Both the position numbers and the translations under genes were made by a program. DNA of 64,000 bases from Rhynochetos jubatus (taxonomy: Eukaryota > Chordata > Aves > Eurypygiformes > Rhynochetidae). The notes under the pieces are model-generated. The model had not been told where the DNA came from and did no database searches. It saw only the letters and a program-made list of their open reading frames with translations. This document shows positions 1 through 9,055 of this stretch, in pieces; within the stretch, counting starts at the first letter, position 1, and each line of letters starts with the position of its first letter. The stretch lies in contig CM050654.1 in the NCBI GenBank assembly GCA_027574665.1, forward strand, positions 13,262,142 through 13,326,141. The letters run 5' to 3'.

Positions 1-412
1 GGCGGGCAAACGAGGGAGAGGGGGCAAGGGCCGCGGCCGCCGTCCCCCGGCGCGGTGCCGGGCCCCTCGGCTGCAGCCACGCGCTCGCCTCCGGCGGGAC
101 ACGCGCGGCAAGGTCAAGGGCCGCTCGCCCCCTGCCGCCCGCCGCCCGCGCTGCATCCCCGGCACCCACCGCGCCGGCATCGCCCCCGCGCGGAGCGGGG
201 GGACGCGGAGGCCTCGCTCCAACCGCTCTCACCGCTCCGGCCGGGCTCGCTGCCGCCCCTCCCGCCGACCCCGCGCGCGCCGAACGGGCCCGCCCGGTAC
301 CCCGCGGGCGCCCTCTCCCCCCCCAAGCGGCAACCTCCACCGCACGGGGAACGGGCGGGGGTGCGGCACCGCCTCACCAGGCCAGGCCCCAGGCCCCGCG
401 CCCCGGCCTCAC
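1..412 (-). other. HSPD1: Putative start of HSPD1 intron 1
   Basis: GC-rich sequence downstream (on the minus strand) of the HSPD1 exon 1 donor. I see no HSP60 coding exon in it. The predicted frames on both strands are low-complexity Pro/Arg/Ala/Gly translations typical of CpG islands. Confidence 0.35.
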
Positions 413-600
413 CTGCGGGCAGCGCGGGGAGAGCAGCGAGGGCTGCGCCGTGCGGACTCGGAGCTGGGCAGGCGGGTCTGCGCGCAGGAGCGGGAAGGCG
501 CTCGGCACTCACCGCCCCGGCCCCGCCCCCCGCCAGGCAGCGGCCCATGTGGGGCTCCGCGCCGCCCGGCCCGGGAACCAGCATAGCCGCCGCGCCCCGC
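413..600 (-). other. HSPD1: Putative noncoding first exon of HSPD1 (5' UTR)
   Basis: HSPD1 (mitochondrial HSP60) lies head-to-head with HSPE1 in vertebrates and starts with a noncoding exon. On the minus strand a strong splice donor (CAG then GTGAGG) ends an exon at 413. A second possible donor (GCG then GTGAGT) would end it at 513. The 5' end near 600 is a guess based on the promoter elements that begin at 639. No HSPD1 coding sequence is visible below 413, so the coding exons must lie beyond the left edge. The identity of this exon is inferred from synteny only. Confidence 0.4.
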
Positions 601-638
601 CCCTGCCCGCCGACGGTACCCCTGCGGACGGTGCCCTG

Positions 639-650
639 TGCGCACGCGCA
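639..650. promoter_or_regulatory. NRF1 binding site (HSPD1-proximal)
   Basis: TGCGCACGCGCA fits the NRF1 palindromic consensus YGCGCAYGCGCR at every position. NRF1 activates many nuclear genes for mitochondrial proteins, which suits HSPD1/HSPE1. It lies on the HSPD1 side of the heat shock element. Confidence 0.75.
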
Positions 651-688
651 GCACGCCCCAGCATGAACTACTCATGTTCCGGGGCCTG

Positions 689-693
689 CCAAT
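689..693 (+). promoter_or_regulatory. CCAAT box
   Basis: CCAAT in plus orientation; its last base is the first base of the heat shock element. NF-Y next to a heat shock element is common in chaperone promoters. Only the pentamer is seen, so binding is inferred. Confidence 0.5.
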
Positions 694-710
694 TCCAGAA
701 CCTTCTGGAA
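693..710. promoter_or_regulatory. Perfect four-unit heat shock element
   Basis: TTC at 693, GAA at 698, TTC at 703 and GAA at 708 form four alternating HSF pentamer units at exact 5-bp spacing with no mismatch. HSF1 trimers bind three or more such units. The position between the divergent HSPD1 and HSPE1 starts lets one element serve both genes, so HSP60 and HSP10 can be co-induced by heat or proteotoxic stress. The array does not extend: the flanking pentamer positions at 688 and 713 do not match. Confidence 0.92.
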
Positions 711-747
711 CGCACATGCTCACCGGGGGTCAAAGTTGAACCGACCT

Positions 748-756
748 CACTTCCGG
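748..756. promoter_or_regulatory. ETS/GABP (NRF-2) site
   Basis: CACTTCCGG is a good match to the ETS core (reverse CCGGAAGTG). GABP/NRF-2 sites often occur with NRF1 sites in promoters of nuclear mitochondrial genes. Confidence 0.65.
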
Positions 757-858
757 GCGGCTGCCCGACCCTGGGGGCCAGCGGGCGCGGGACAGCGGGG
801 ATCGCGGCGCCGCCGGGGTGGCAGCCCCCTCGGGAAACGGGCCGCGGCTCCGGCGGCG

Positions 859-867
859 AAAAATAAG
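859..867 (+). promoter_or_regulatory. Possible TATA-like element for HSPE1
   Basis: A short AT-rich patch (AAAAATAAG, with ATTAAAG about 10 bp on) stands out in otherwise GC-rich DNA about 150 bp before the HSPE1 ATG. It could position a start near 890, but the GC-box and NRF1 context equally supports a TATA-less dispersed start. Confidence 0.25.
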
Positions 868-893
868 CGGCGGAATTAAAGCTGGCCGGGGCC

Positions 894-902
894 GGGGCGG
901 GG
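894..902 (+). promoter_or_regulatory. Sp1 GC box
   Basis: GGGGCGGGG, with another GGGGCGGG core at about 918-925 and reverse-orientation cores near 589-603. Typical Sp1/KLF sites of a CpG-island promoter. Confidence 0.6.
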
Positions 903-934
903 AGACGGGCTCCGCCCCGGGGCGGGACGTCCGG

Positions 935-946
935 CGCGCATGCGCG
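935..946. promoter_or_regulatory. NRF1 binding site (HSPE1-proximal)
   Basis: CGCGCATGCGCG is a perfect palindrome containing the NRF1 core GCGCATGCGC. It lies 70 bp before the HSPE1 start codon and is the second NRF1 match in the shared promoter. Confidence 0.75.
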
Positions 947-961
947 CGCGGTGACCTTTCT

Positions 962-967
962 CACGTG
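962..967. promoter_or_regulatory. CACGTG E-box
   Basis: Perfect E-box (USF/MYC/TFE3 class) within TCACGTG, 49 bp before the HSPE1 ATG. TGACCTT just upstream (952-958) resembles a nuclear-receptor/ERR half-site. It probably lies at or within the 5' UTR. Confidence 0.5.
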
Positions 968-1015
968 TGTCCGCGGCGGCCCGGTCACTCGGCGGCGGGG
1001 AGCGCAGCAGTCGGC

Positions 1016-1018
1016 ATG
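1016..1018 (+). CDS. HSPE1: HSPE1 coding exon 1 (initiator ATG only)
   Basis: The donor GTGAGT follows directly on ATG, so the exon codes for Met1 alone. The 5' UTR lies upstream with its start unknown. Confidence 0.93.
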
Positions 1019-3910
1019 GTGAGTGCCCGCCGCCCGCGCCCCGCTGTGCCTCCCCTGCCGCCGCTTTTGCTCCTGGCCTTGGCCTGCCTTCGCAGAGCGT
1101 GCTCCGCGGGGCTCGGGGGCGGGCCCGGCAGGGGCCGGCGGGCGGCTCGGCTGCGGGCGGGGGGCTGCCGGGGGTCCTGAGCGGCCCGCCGCCGCGCATG
1201 GGTCTGCCCTTAGCCTGCCTTCAGCCTGCCGGGGGTGGTGGCGGCGGGCCGTGCCGTGCCCGTGGGGCCGGGCTGAGCCGCGGGAGGGAGGGGTGGTGGG
1301 CCCGCGCCGCGGGGCTGGCCGTTAGCAGCGGGGGATGCCCGCAGCGGGCCGGTAGCGCCGCAAGGTCACGCAGTCCTTGGGGGAGGAACGGAGGCTGCGG
1401 GGAAGGGCGTGGTGGGGTCGTTAGCAGGGGCTGCTGTTGGCTTCCCGGGCGCTTCGGCTAAACGTTCTCCCCTGCCTCCGGTACCGGCCGCGTCCCGTTA
1501 GCAGCGAGTGCGCTGGGCAGGGCTGCGCACGCCGCCGTGCGGTGCTGCGGGTAACCCCGGCCCGCTCGGTGCTGCGGGGAGAAGCGGGTATGGGCAGAGC
1601 CGCCCCCGTTCTTGCAGTGACACTTTATGCTCACGATCCTGCTAACGTGAGGCACGAGCGGCTCTCGAAGCGCCGTGTGAAACGCGCCTGTGCGCAAGGC
1701 TGGCTGCTCGCGTCTGTGAAACACAACGTCCCCTTAAAACAGAGGGTCAGAGCTGCCGCCTTCACGCAGTGAGAATGCTGGCAACGCAGCCTCGTCTTCC
1801 ATTGCCTTTCACCACCGTGGCAGTAACGGCTGGGGACGCGCACATCTTCCGTGCGCTGTCTAATGCTCATGCTCTGCCCGCAAAGTTGGCTTCCCCTGGC
1901 TTTAAGCGTGTGTGAATGACAGTGAAGGGCGTGTGGTGCCGGGCCCCTGTTCCTAGCGGTTTCTGTGAGTGAGGGCTCTGGGTCCCTGTGTAGTGGAGCC
2001 GTCTCCATGTGACTTGGCAAGTCGCCATATCTTTCCTGCTCAATCAGAGCAAGGTCCCTCTCCCTGAGCCCAGCTTGCTGGGGGCTGGTGCTCACGCTTG
2101 TCCAGTGAAGTTTGGTGTAAAGCCGCAGTCTGTTTGGAGGCGTCGGCGTGAGTAGCGGTGCCCTGGCATCAGACGGAGGGCTGCGTATCGTGATGTGTGA
2201 AACGTGGGGTTCGAAAGCAGCCGAGAGACTGATACAGGGTACCCGGCTAGAGTTTTGCTTCTTTACTGTAAAACACTACGCTACGCAAACCAAAACGCAA
2301 CTGTCCAAGAGGTCCTTAATCATCCTTGAATCTGGCTGTGAAGGGAATAAAACCATTAGGCGTAACCGGTAATTATGCTCAGCAAGCTGCAGCAGTGATG
2401 GTTTGGGGTTAAAAGCCTGCAGAGCTTTTCAGCCAGAGGAGGAGGCTGCCCTCTCTGGTGGTGGTTTGTTCCCCCAGACTGAATGGTCTCCCTATGGCTG
2501 AACTGTCGGGATTGCCCCGCATCTCCTTGTGCGTGTAGCAAGTTCTGATGCAATCAGAGGCAGCCTACGTTTGCTACTCCTGCAATTCCGTTGTAACGTT
2601 CCTCTTGTTACGTACTATTACTTCCACAGGCGGGAAAAGCATTTAGGAAATTTCTTCCCCTCTTTGATCGTGTTCTGGTTGAACGATGTGCGGCTGAGAC
2701 GGTAACCAAAGGAGGCATCATGATTCCAGAAAAAGCTCAAGGGAAAGTGCTACAGGCGACAGTAGTAGCAGTTGGATCAGGAGCCAAAGGAAAGGTAAGT
2801 ATCCTGAAGCATTTCGTGTGGGTGGAGTTAGCAGTGGTGTGGTGGGAGCTGGGATGGTGTCGTAAGAAAGGGACGGTCGCAGTGTAAATTCAGTGATAGC
2901 TCCCCAAAATGGATGGTGGCGATGACTGAAGCTGGAAGCACGGATTCAGCAAAGACCTCACAGTTGTATGTGGTCAAAACTAAATGAAAATTAATTGCAT
3001 TCAGAGGAACGCTGCAGCTCTACTGCCTAAGTATGGCAGGACTCTCATGCCTGAGAAGTGACCAGTGTGGTTTTCCTCCTGTACGTTCTAGTTTCGCTGT
3101 ACGCTGAAAACAGTTGTTAGCATTTCCTGAGTGTTTGTGGATGGATCGCTGTAGTTTGGAGGAATTCTATTGCATCTGTCTGTATTGTGGGAAACTGAGG
3201 ATTGCTTTTTGTCTTTCAGAATGGTGAGATTCAGCCAGTGAGCGTAAAAGTTGGCGAAAAGGTTCTGCTACCAGAATATGGTGGTACGAAGATCGTACTA
3301 GACGACAAGGTAGGTTTCCCAGCTTTGTGAAGGCCAATTCAGCTGGTTCCCAAAATGCCATACTGCCGGTGACGAATACTGTAGGCGCTTCACAGTCTCA
3401 GCAGCATTCAAGAGATGCAGTTGTTGGTATTCAGATGGCGGCAGCTGAATCCAGCCAGCTTCTGGTGCCTGTAGTACTTCCACCCCTGCCTAAAAGGGAG
3501 GAACCAAGGAAACCTCTGGCCTGAGCTTTGCTGGGTGGACGACGTGGCTCCACGTGCCAAGCATAATAGAGGGAACCCAAAAAGGCTTTGAAATTACTGC
3601 GAACGTCCCTGCTTCTGACAGGGAGAGCTTGCAGAATTGTCTTCTAATGGCTCTTGCACTTCCAACTATTAAAATAGTAACTTGGGAGCTTACCCCAAGG
3701 GTAGCTTCTGAACAAAAAGAGATTTTCAAGAAACCATCCAGTCTTGGTTAGCTCACTTTTGATTTTGCACTTTGTGACTGTGGTAGCCCCGAGTTCAGAA
3801 CGAGACAGTATTTGCAACACAACTGATGTGACGTGTACTAACCCTGCTTTTCTTCGCAGGACTACTACTTGTTTAGAGATGGCGACATTCTTGGGAAGTA
3901 CGTGGACTAA
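1016..3910 (+). CDS. HSPE1: HSPE1: mitochondrial 10-kDa heat shock protein (HSP10, co-chaperonin)
   Basis: HSP10 forms the heptameric lid of the mitochondrial HSP60 chaperonin and, with ATP, encloses matrix proteins for folding. Coding exons are 1016-1018, 2630-2794, 3220-3309 and 3860-3910. Joined, they give 102 residues, the usual vertebrate length, with no break. The Cpn10 fold covers almost the whole protein. The mobile loop (about residues 20-38) carries Ile31-Met32-Ile33, the tripeptide that contacts HSP60. The roof region follows around residues 45-60 (GSGAKGKNGE), and the C-terminus is LGKYVD. Exon 1 contributes only the initiator Met; the next exon starts Ala-Gly-Lys, the basic N-terminus that acts as an uncleaved import signal in this family. 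It is divergently paired with HSPD1 and its promoter carries a heat shock element. Identity is certain from near-complete match to remembered vertebrate HSP10. Confidence 0.98.
2630..2794 (+). CDS. HSPE1: HSPE1 coding exon 2
   Basis: Acceptor CTTCCACAG and donor AAAG then GTAAGT. Encodes residues 2-56, including the N-terminal import region and the HSP60-binding mobile loop. 165 nt, both ends in phase 0. Confidence 0.97.
3220..3309 (+). CDS. HSPE1: HSPE1 coding exon 3
   Basis: Acceptor TCTTTCAG and donor AAG then GTAGGT. Encodes residues 57-86 (starts NGEIQPVSVK, ends VLDDK). 90 nt, phase 0 at both ends. Confidence 0.97.
3860..3910 (+). CDS. HSPE1: HSPE1 coding exon 4 with stop codon
   Basis: Acceptor TCTTCGCAG. 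Encodes residues 87-102 (DYYLFRDGDILGKYVD), then TAA at 3908-3910. Confidence 0.97.
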   Translation, partial: DYYLFRDGDILGKYVD

Positions 3911-3991
3911 ACTTGTTGCAGTATCAGTCATCCATTCCACTGAAATGCTGAAATTTTTCTTTCATTGTGTAAATAATGTCCTTTATTTTAT

Positions 3992-3997
3992 AATAAA
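3992..3997 (+). terminator. HSPE1: Poly(A) signal AATAAA (HSPE1, proximal)
   Basis: AATAAA 82 nt after the stop codon, in a U-rich context. Probably the main signal for the short HSP10 mRNA. Confidence 0.7.
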
Positions 3998-4050
3998 CAG
4001 GCATTGAGTCTCTGAAATAACTTGTGATCTCACTGTAATGATGGAACACG

Positions 4051-4056
4051 AATAAA
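4051..4056 (+). terminator. HSPE1: Poly(A) signal AATAAA (HSPE1, middle)
   Basis: A second perfect hexamer within AATAAAAATATG, usable as an alternative end. Confidence 0.5.
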
Positions 4057-4197
4057 AATATGTACAGTCAGAAACAGTCGCTCTTGCTTGAGTTCCACTG
4101 GACAGTGAAGTTCAGATGACAACCAACCAGCCTTAATTGTTCCAAACATCATCATTTTATATCCTTATCTGTGTACTGAGATTGTTAAGGTCTTTAC

Positions 4198-4203
4198 AAT
4201 AAA
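4198..4203 (+). terminator. HSPE1: Poly(A) signal AATAAA (HSPE1, distal)
   Basis: Third perfect hexamer, followed within 30 nt by a U/GU-rich stretch (CTGTTCTGCTTCTGTCTC), which suits a functional cleavage site. Confidence 0.5.
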
Positions 4204-4220
4204 TTTCTAAAACTGTTCTG

Positions 4221-7200
4221 CTTCTGTCTCGGTTTCTGCTGCTCCTCAGTGAAACAGTCTCAGTTGTGTAATGAACTGTTCTCTGCCACAACATCCCAGT
4301 TTAGTCACGTGTTATTTTCCCTGGCTTTGTACAGAGTTGGGAGGTGAGTTTAAAGCGGTTATCGTGCAGATGCAGCAATGAAGGGGATTTTCAGCTGGCT
4401 CCCTTGCACACTGAACCTTTATCTTAAGGTAACAGATGGGGTTTTAACTTAACCAGCGAAGATGCTGGTACGCTGGAAGGTTAATGCACGCAAATCACCC
4501 TGCCGCAAAGAGCTTGTCCCACAGCAGGCTGAAAGGGGCTTGGTCCTGGTGCTAGAATACAATCATCCAGCTCACAGCTGAAGCAGACGAGGATTCTTCC
4601 GTTTTTCTTACATAGCTCTCACCGAGTTTGGCCGTCAGAAAACAAGTAACTTTCCCCTAGAAGTTAATCAGGCGCAACTAGGGCTGATCTTGAAGGAAAT
4701 TTGTTTACTATGTTATCTCGGGACACGTCTCCAACTTTCCCATAACTCAGGAGAGAGCGGGTTTGACAAACTATTTCTTTCGCCCTTAACAACATTCCTG
4801 AATAGCAAGAAGTTTACTGCCGTAATGCTTAAGCAACCAAAGCTGCCTATTTCTGAGCACGCTACCTTGCCTTGGAAAAGGATCCAAGGTTGTTCACGCA
4901 GGAATACGCAGATAGCCCTTGGCACAGCGTGTCCCTAACGATGCCTACGGAGCTGGTACGTGTGTACGTCGCTCCAGCGCGCTCTAAGAACACGCACTGC
5001 CTTGGACGTGTGCAATAAATCCATACGTGACTTGCTGCTGCTGACACGTTAACGGCAGTAGTTAAATGGTCGACCTCCCCGCGACATTCAGGCTGTTGGG
5101 GAATCAGCACTGCTAGATACACCATAAGCCTTCATGTCGTCTGCAGGTAACGGGGACGGGCTGTAGTGAAAAACTCACAACCTCAGTAGCTGTGCTGGGA
5201 ATCTCAGCTTTGAGGTACTCGGAAACAGAGTGTCTGTTCTGCCGGGTCCCTCCCCACGGCTAACCCAGCACAGAGGTGAGCCGGAGCCGCTGCCTTACCT
5301 AGATGCCAGGTACCACCCAGCTGTTCCCTTGGGAGCTACCTTTGGCAACCCTGGCTGCAGTGTCTGCTCCCCGCAGTTGTGTGGTGTGCTGCTTGGCTGG
5401 TTACCACCTACCTACTTCGGAGCGGTAGGCAATCGTTACACTGCTGAGGTGGTTAAACTCCCACCGGAATACGTACTAGCAGGGAAGATGCTAAGTTAAA
5501 AAATACAATTTAGTATAAAAGGCCTTCTTCTTAAAACCTGCCCCAGGGCAGATTTACTTCTGGAGCTACAGCAACGCGCTTTACAGCTGCACCTGAAGGT
5601 TACCACACTGCAAGTATCTTCAAAGACAACGGATCGTGTAACGAAACCAACTCGCCAAGCAGCAGTGTCTGCCACTAGAGCAAGCAGGCCTCTGCCTCCC
5701 ACGGTAAGGCCGCTCTTCTGCTCCGGTCACGTACCACGGAGGTATGTAACGGATTTACAGACTGCTCAGGGACACTAGACCACGGCTCAAGGAACAGAAG
5801 ACAGGAGGAATCAACTACCAACAGAGAAATGTTCAGACTTAACATTTCAGCGTTTCTTCAAACAATGCCTCTCAGAGACGGGAATTACGCAGGATCCCCA
5901 CTCAGCAAATACTTTCCCAGTGCTTACAGTTCTTGTTTATGTGGAGCCACTACAATCCGTGGGCTGCCATCTGAGATGCGGAGGGGAAAACCCAGCGTTC
6001 CTAGGCCTGATGAAATGGAGGCCACGCTTGGCTCGATAGAGCGAGAACGTTTTATTCCTGCCCCGTGAGGCTATCCCTGCAAGCAAGGACAAGGTAACTG
6101 CTACCCAGCCAAGGCGATCCCTGTGCTGTACTGCTTCGTAGGCACGGCTGCAAGCCAAATTCTGTAACCCCTGGGTGTACAGGGGAGGACAGAATCAATC
6201 ACCGATGCTCTTTCATCACTCCGTCCTTCCTGTAGGGATTGAGACTTCTTTATTCCACTGTTCTAGACTATTTCACAGCTCCATTTTGGGCAAACGTTAC
6301 CTATTGCCCTATCTGCTTTCCTGGGGACACGGGTCTTCCGAGCCTTTCCTCAGGCTATCTGAATCTTAGGGAGACAAGGGGGACTCCATCTACTGCTACT
6401 TCCCTAACATTTCAGAACAGCTTCCATTAGCAGCTACGCCGTTTCCAGAACACCTTTCCTGTCCTGGTTGTGTTGTCCTGCCAGCGTAATGAAAGGATCA
6501 AACTTTTACAGGCTGCTGGAGAAGAAAGGAAGGCCAGGTCGCTAACAGCACAAGAACAGTCCACAAAACGTCCAAATATTCCAGTTTTCACTCTTGAAGG
6601 TCGTAAGATAATGAGGACCAGGTGAAACCCAAAAAGTGAAGTTACTGTTGATCAGACTTTGTTTAAAAACAACTTGAAATCCAATAAAAGAAAAATAATG
6701 AGCAGCTTCCAGGAATGCAGGGTTAATCATCAAGGGGCAACACGAGACCTACAGACTTTACCATCCCCATTAAGAAACGCAGCAGATTTCTTTCCTTTTT
6801 CTGCAAACCCAGGAGCCAGTTGCAGACTGAACTAACAGCGATGTACTTCTCTGAGAGGTATTTCTTCACAGCCAGATTTATTTGCGTTTTAGAAGCAAGA
6901 TGTCCATGACATAGAAGTCAGGGACAAATGGAAATATCAAATACCCAACTCTTCTGTTCTTTAGATATCAGTTAAACCTTGAAAACGATGATAGGGGGGG
7001 AAGAAGACCAAAACCAAACAAGCTGCTCAACTTTGAGCTATTTAAAACAGCTAGAATTGCTTTTATTCTGGGACTGGCTAAATACAGTTATCAGTCTCGT
7101 ACAAAATTACTGTTGGATGCCAGGCGGTCTAATGAGATACAGGACATTTGTACCCTTCATTGCAGCGCACTGATTTATCCCGACGTTGTTAACCTTTTCA

Positions 7201-8290
7201 TGGTCCCTTACACAAAGTGCTAGCAAGCGCTAAGCTTCCCCCTGTGCCTCCAGCAGCTAACACCTCTGGGGCAGGAATGCTGACCTGGGGTAGAAGAGTA
7301 ACTAATGCAAACTGAGCTCAGGTGCCTGAAGTCCGGAATGTCACCTCCGTGTTACAGTGTAACCTGAGGGGAGCTGCCACTGCCCTCAGTACAAACCCCT
7401 GGTTAGGGGGGTGCATGTGCCCAGGCAGGGGGTGACCCCGTTACCCATTTCTTACTGCTAGCACGTTGCCCAGCTTTCTGGTCTTAGCTGGCCTCCAGAG
7501 CGAGGCAGAACCCTGGTCACACACAGCATGGCCCGAGTGAAAGAAATACTCCAAATGCACTTTGTCTGAGGGGAAAACCTGATTAGGGGGGTTTCAGTGC
7601 AGAAATGTTTCACATACTCTGACTCTCATGGGGTAGAAGGAAGAGGTTTTAACATGGGGAAGCACATGTTATTTGGAGCACATGAATGTGAGGGGGGGGG
7701 AACGACACCTAGCCCTCTGCAATACAGTGGAACCAGGGCCAGAATCAGGTACCAGTGTTCTCCACCCTTCGGGAAACAACACACAGCTGCAGCATTTATG
7801 TATTTCTTGTATAAGGGGAGATACCTCATCTCTGCCTTGTTACCCCATCGTTCCTGCTCACAGACAGAAGCAACTCACCCTTCCTTACCTACACTGCACT
7901 CCATTCTACTGTCTATTCCCCAGAGCCAGAGCGGCATCCAAATAATTTTCTTCTTACTTGTGCTACAGAAGTAGCGAGCCACTCTGGCCTTCCCAAACGC
8001 CTTCCTGCTCGTAGCCGGGACCTATCTATAAACTAACACTGCCTTTTTAACGTTTCCTTCCCAAACACAGTCAGCACACGGAACGCCTGACTTAGTAAAC
8101 CTTGAAGCCCAAGCCAAGTGCTCGCCATTAGCGCAGCACTGTGACCTCTGCACAACCAACTCCCGCGCCCGGCACTCCTGACCGTGAAGGCCCACAAAGA
8201 CTCGGTGGGCCTGCTCACTCTGAACTCGTGGCCCAAATTGCTGCTGGGAGGGCGCGTTACCGATTTGTCCGTAGCATTAAGGGCCATTTA
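4221..8290. other. HSPE1-MOB4 intergenic region, no gene recognised
   Basis: About 4 kb of single-copy-looking sequence. All open frames are short and unlike known proteins, and no tRNA or tandem array was seen. CpG dinucleotides are more frequent at about 4.9-5.8 kb than elsewhere in the interval. Any read-through transcription from HSPE1 to MOB4 would cross this stretch. Confidence 0.7.
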
Positions 8291-8849
8291 ACACAGGCCT
8301 TGAAGTATGTTTTTGAATTCACACCCTCGCGGCGTGAATGGCACAGAAGTTCGCGGGCTGCGGTGTGCGGGACCGGCCCGGGGCAGGCGAGGCCGGGGCC
8401 TGCGGGAGCGCACGCGCGGCCGGCCGGCCACTGAGGAAACCCGAGGGACGCGTGTTCCGGCCGGGCGGTGGATCTCTGGACACGCCTCAGCCCGCCAACT
8501 GCTCACCCTCAGCCCCTCGCCACGCGCCTCACGGCACCTCGGCCGGGCACCGAGCGGCCGCGGCCCAAGCGGCAGGACCCCCGTGAAAGCGCCTCCCGTG
8601 CGTGTGGGGAAGGGGGGGGGTGTCCTCTCGCCCGGGAGGCTCGGCGCAAAGCTCTGCTTCCGCGGAGGCCCCCCCGGCCTCCCAGCCCCGCAAAGGGGCC
8701 CGCGCCGCCAGGCCAGCGCCCGCGGCACCCCCGCGCCCCGCCGCGGGCAGGAGAAGGAGCGGCACGTACCGCGGCGCCTCCGGGAGGAAGGCGGGGCCCG
8801 GGCCCGTCCGCCCGCCCTCAGGGCCGCCTCCCCGTCGCCGCCCGGGTGC

Positions 8850-8859
8850 TCTCGCGAGA
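8850..8859. promoter_or_regulatory. TCTCGCGAGA promoter palindrome
   Basis: A perfect TCTCGCGAGA palindrome 137 bp before the MOB4 ATG. The motif is found in a subset of vertebrate CpG-island promoters, has been linked to ZBTB33 (Kaiso) and co-bound factors, and is often associated with divergent transcription. Factor occupancy here is inferred. Confidence 0.8.
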
Positions 8860-8995
8860 CGCGCTGAGGCCCCGCCCCGCGGCTGTTCCCGCTCCCCGCC
8901 GCGCGGCGGCCGTTGCTGGCCCGCGGCTGTTCCGCCCCCCTCGGCCGCCGCCCCGCCCGGCGCCGCCGCATCCGGGTCCTGGCGCCGCTGTCACT

Positions 8996-9055
8996 ATGGT
9001 CATGGCGGAGGGGACGGCAGTGCTGAGGCGGAACAGGCCGGGCACCAAGGCCCAG
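8996..9055 (+). CDS. MOB4: MOB4 coding exon 1
   Basis: Encodes residues 1-20 ([20 protein letters not shown]). Donor CAG then GTGAGA. Ends in phase 0. Confidence 0.97.

Larger units (their letters stand above)
1..1620. promoter_or_regulatory. CpG island over the HSPD1/HSPE1 bidirectional promoter
   Basis: The stretch is extremely GC- and CpG-rich up to about 1.6 kb, then declines to ordinary composition. It covers the putative HSPD1 first exon on the minus strand, the intergenic promoter and HSPE1 exon 1 plus the start of its first intron. Many long open frames occur here on both strands, but they come from the lack of AT-rich stop codons in GC-rich DNA and none resembles a known protein. 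Head-to-head HSPD1/HSPE1 with a shared promoter is the known vertebrate arrangement. The island's edges are judged by eye. Confidence 0.85.
3911..4220 (+). other. HSPE1: HSPE1 3' UTR
   Basis: AT-rich sequence after the stop codon with three candidate poly(A) signals. The end depends on which is used: about 4015 for the first signal or about 4220 for the last. Confidence 0.7.

Noticed and set aside
55-1461. Several overlapping open frames of 100-200 codons on both strands
   Set aside because: They lie in a CpG island, translate to low-complexity Pro/Arg/Ala/Gly sequence, occur in competing frames, and overlap the promoter elements and HSPE1 exon 1.
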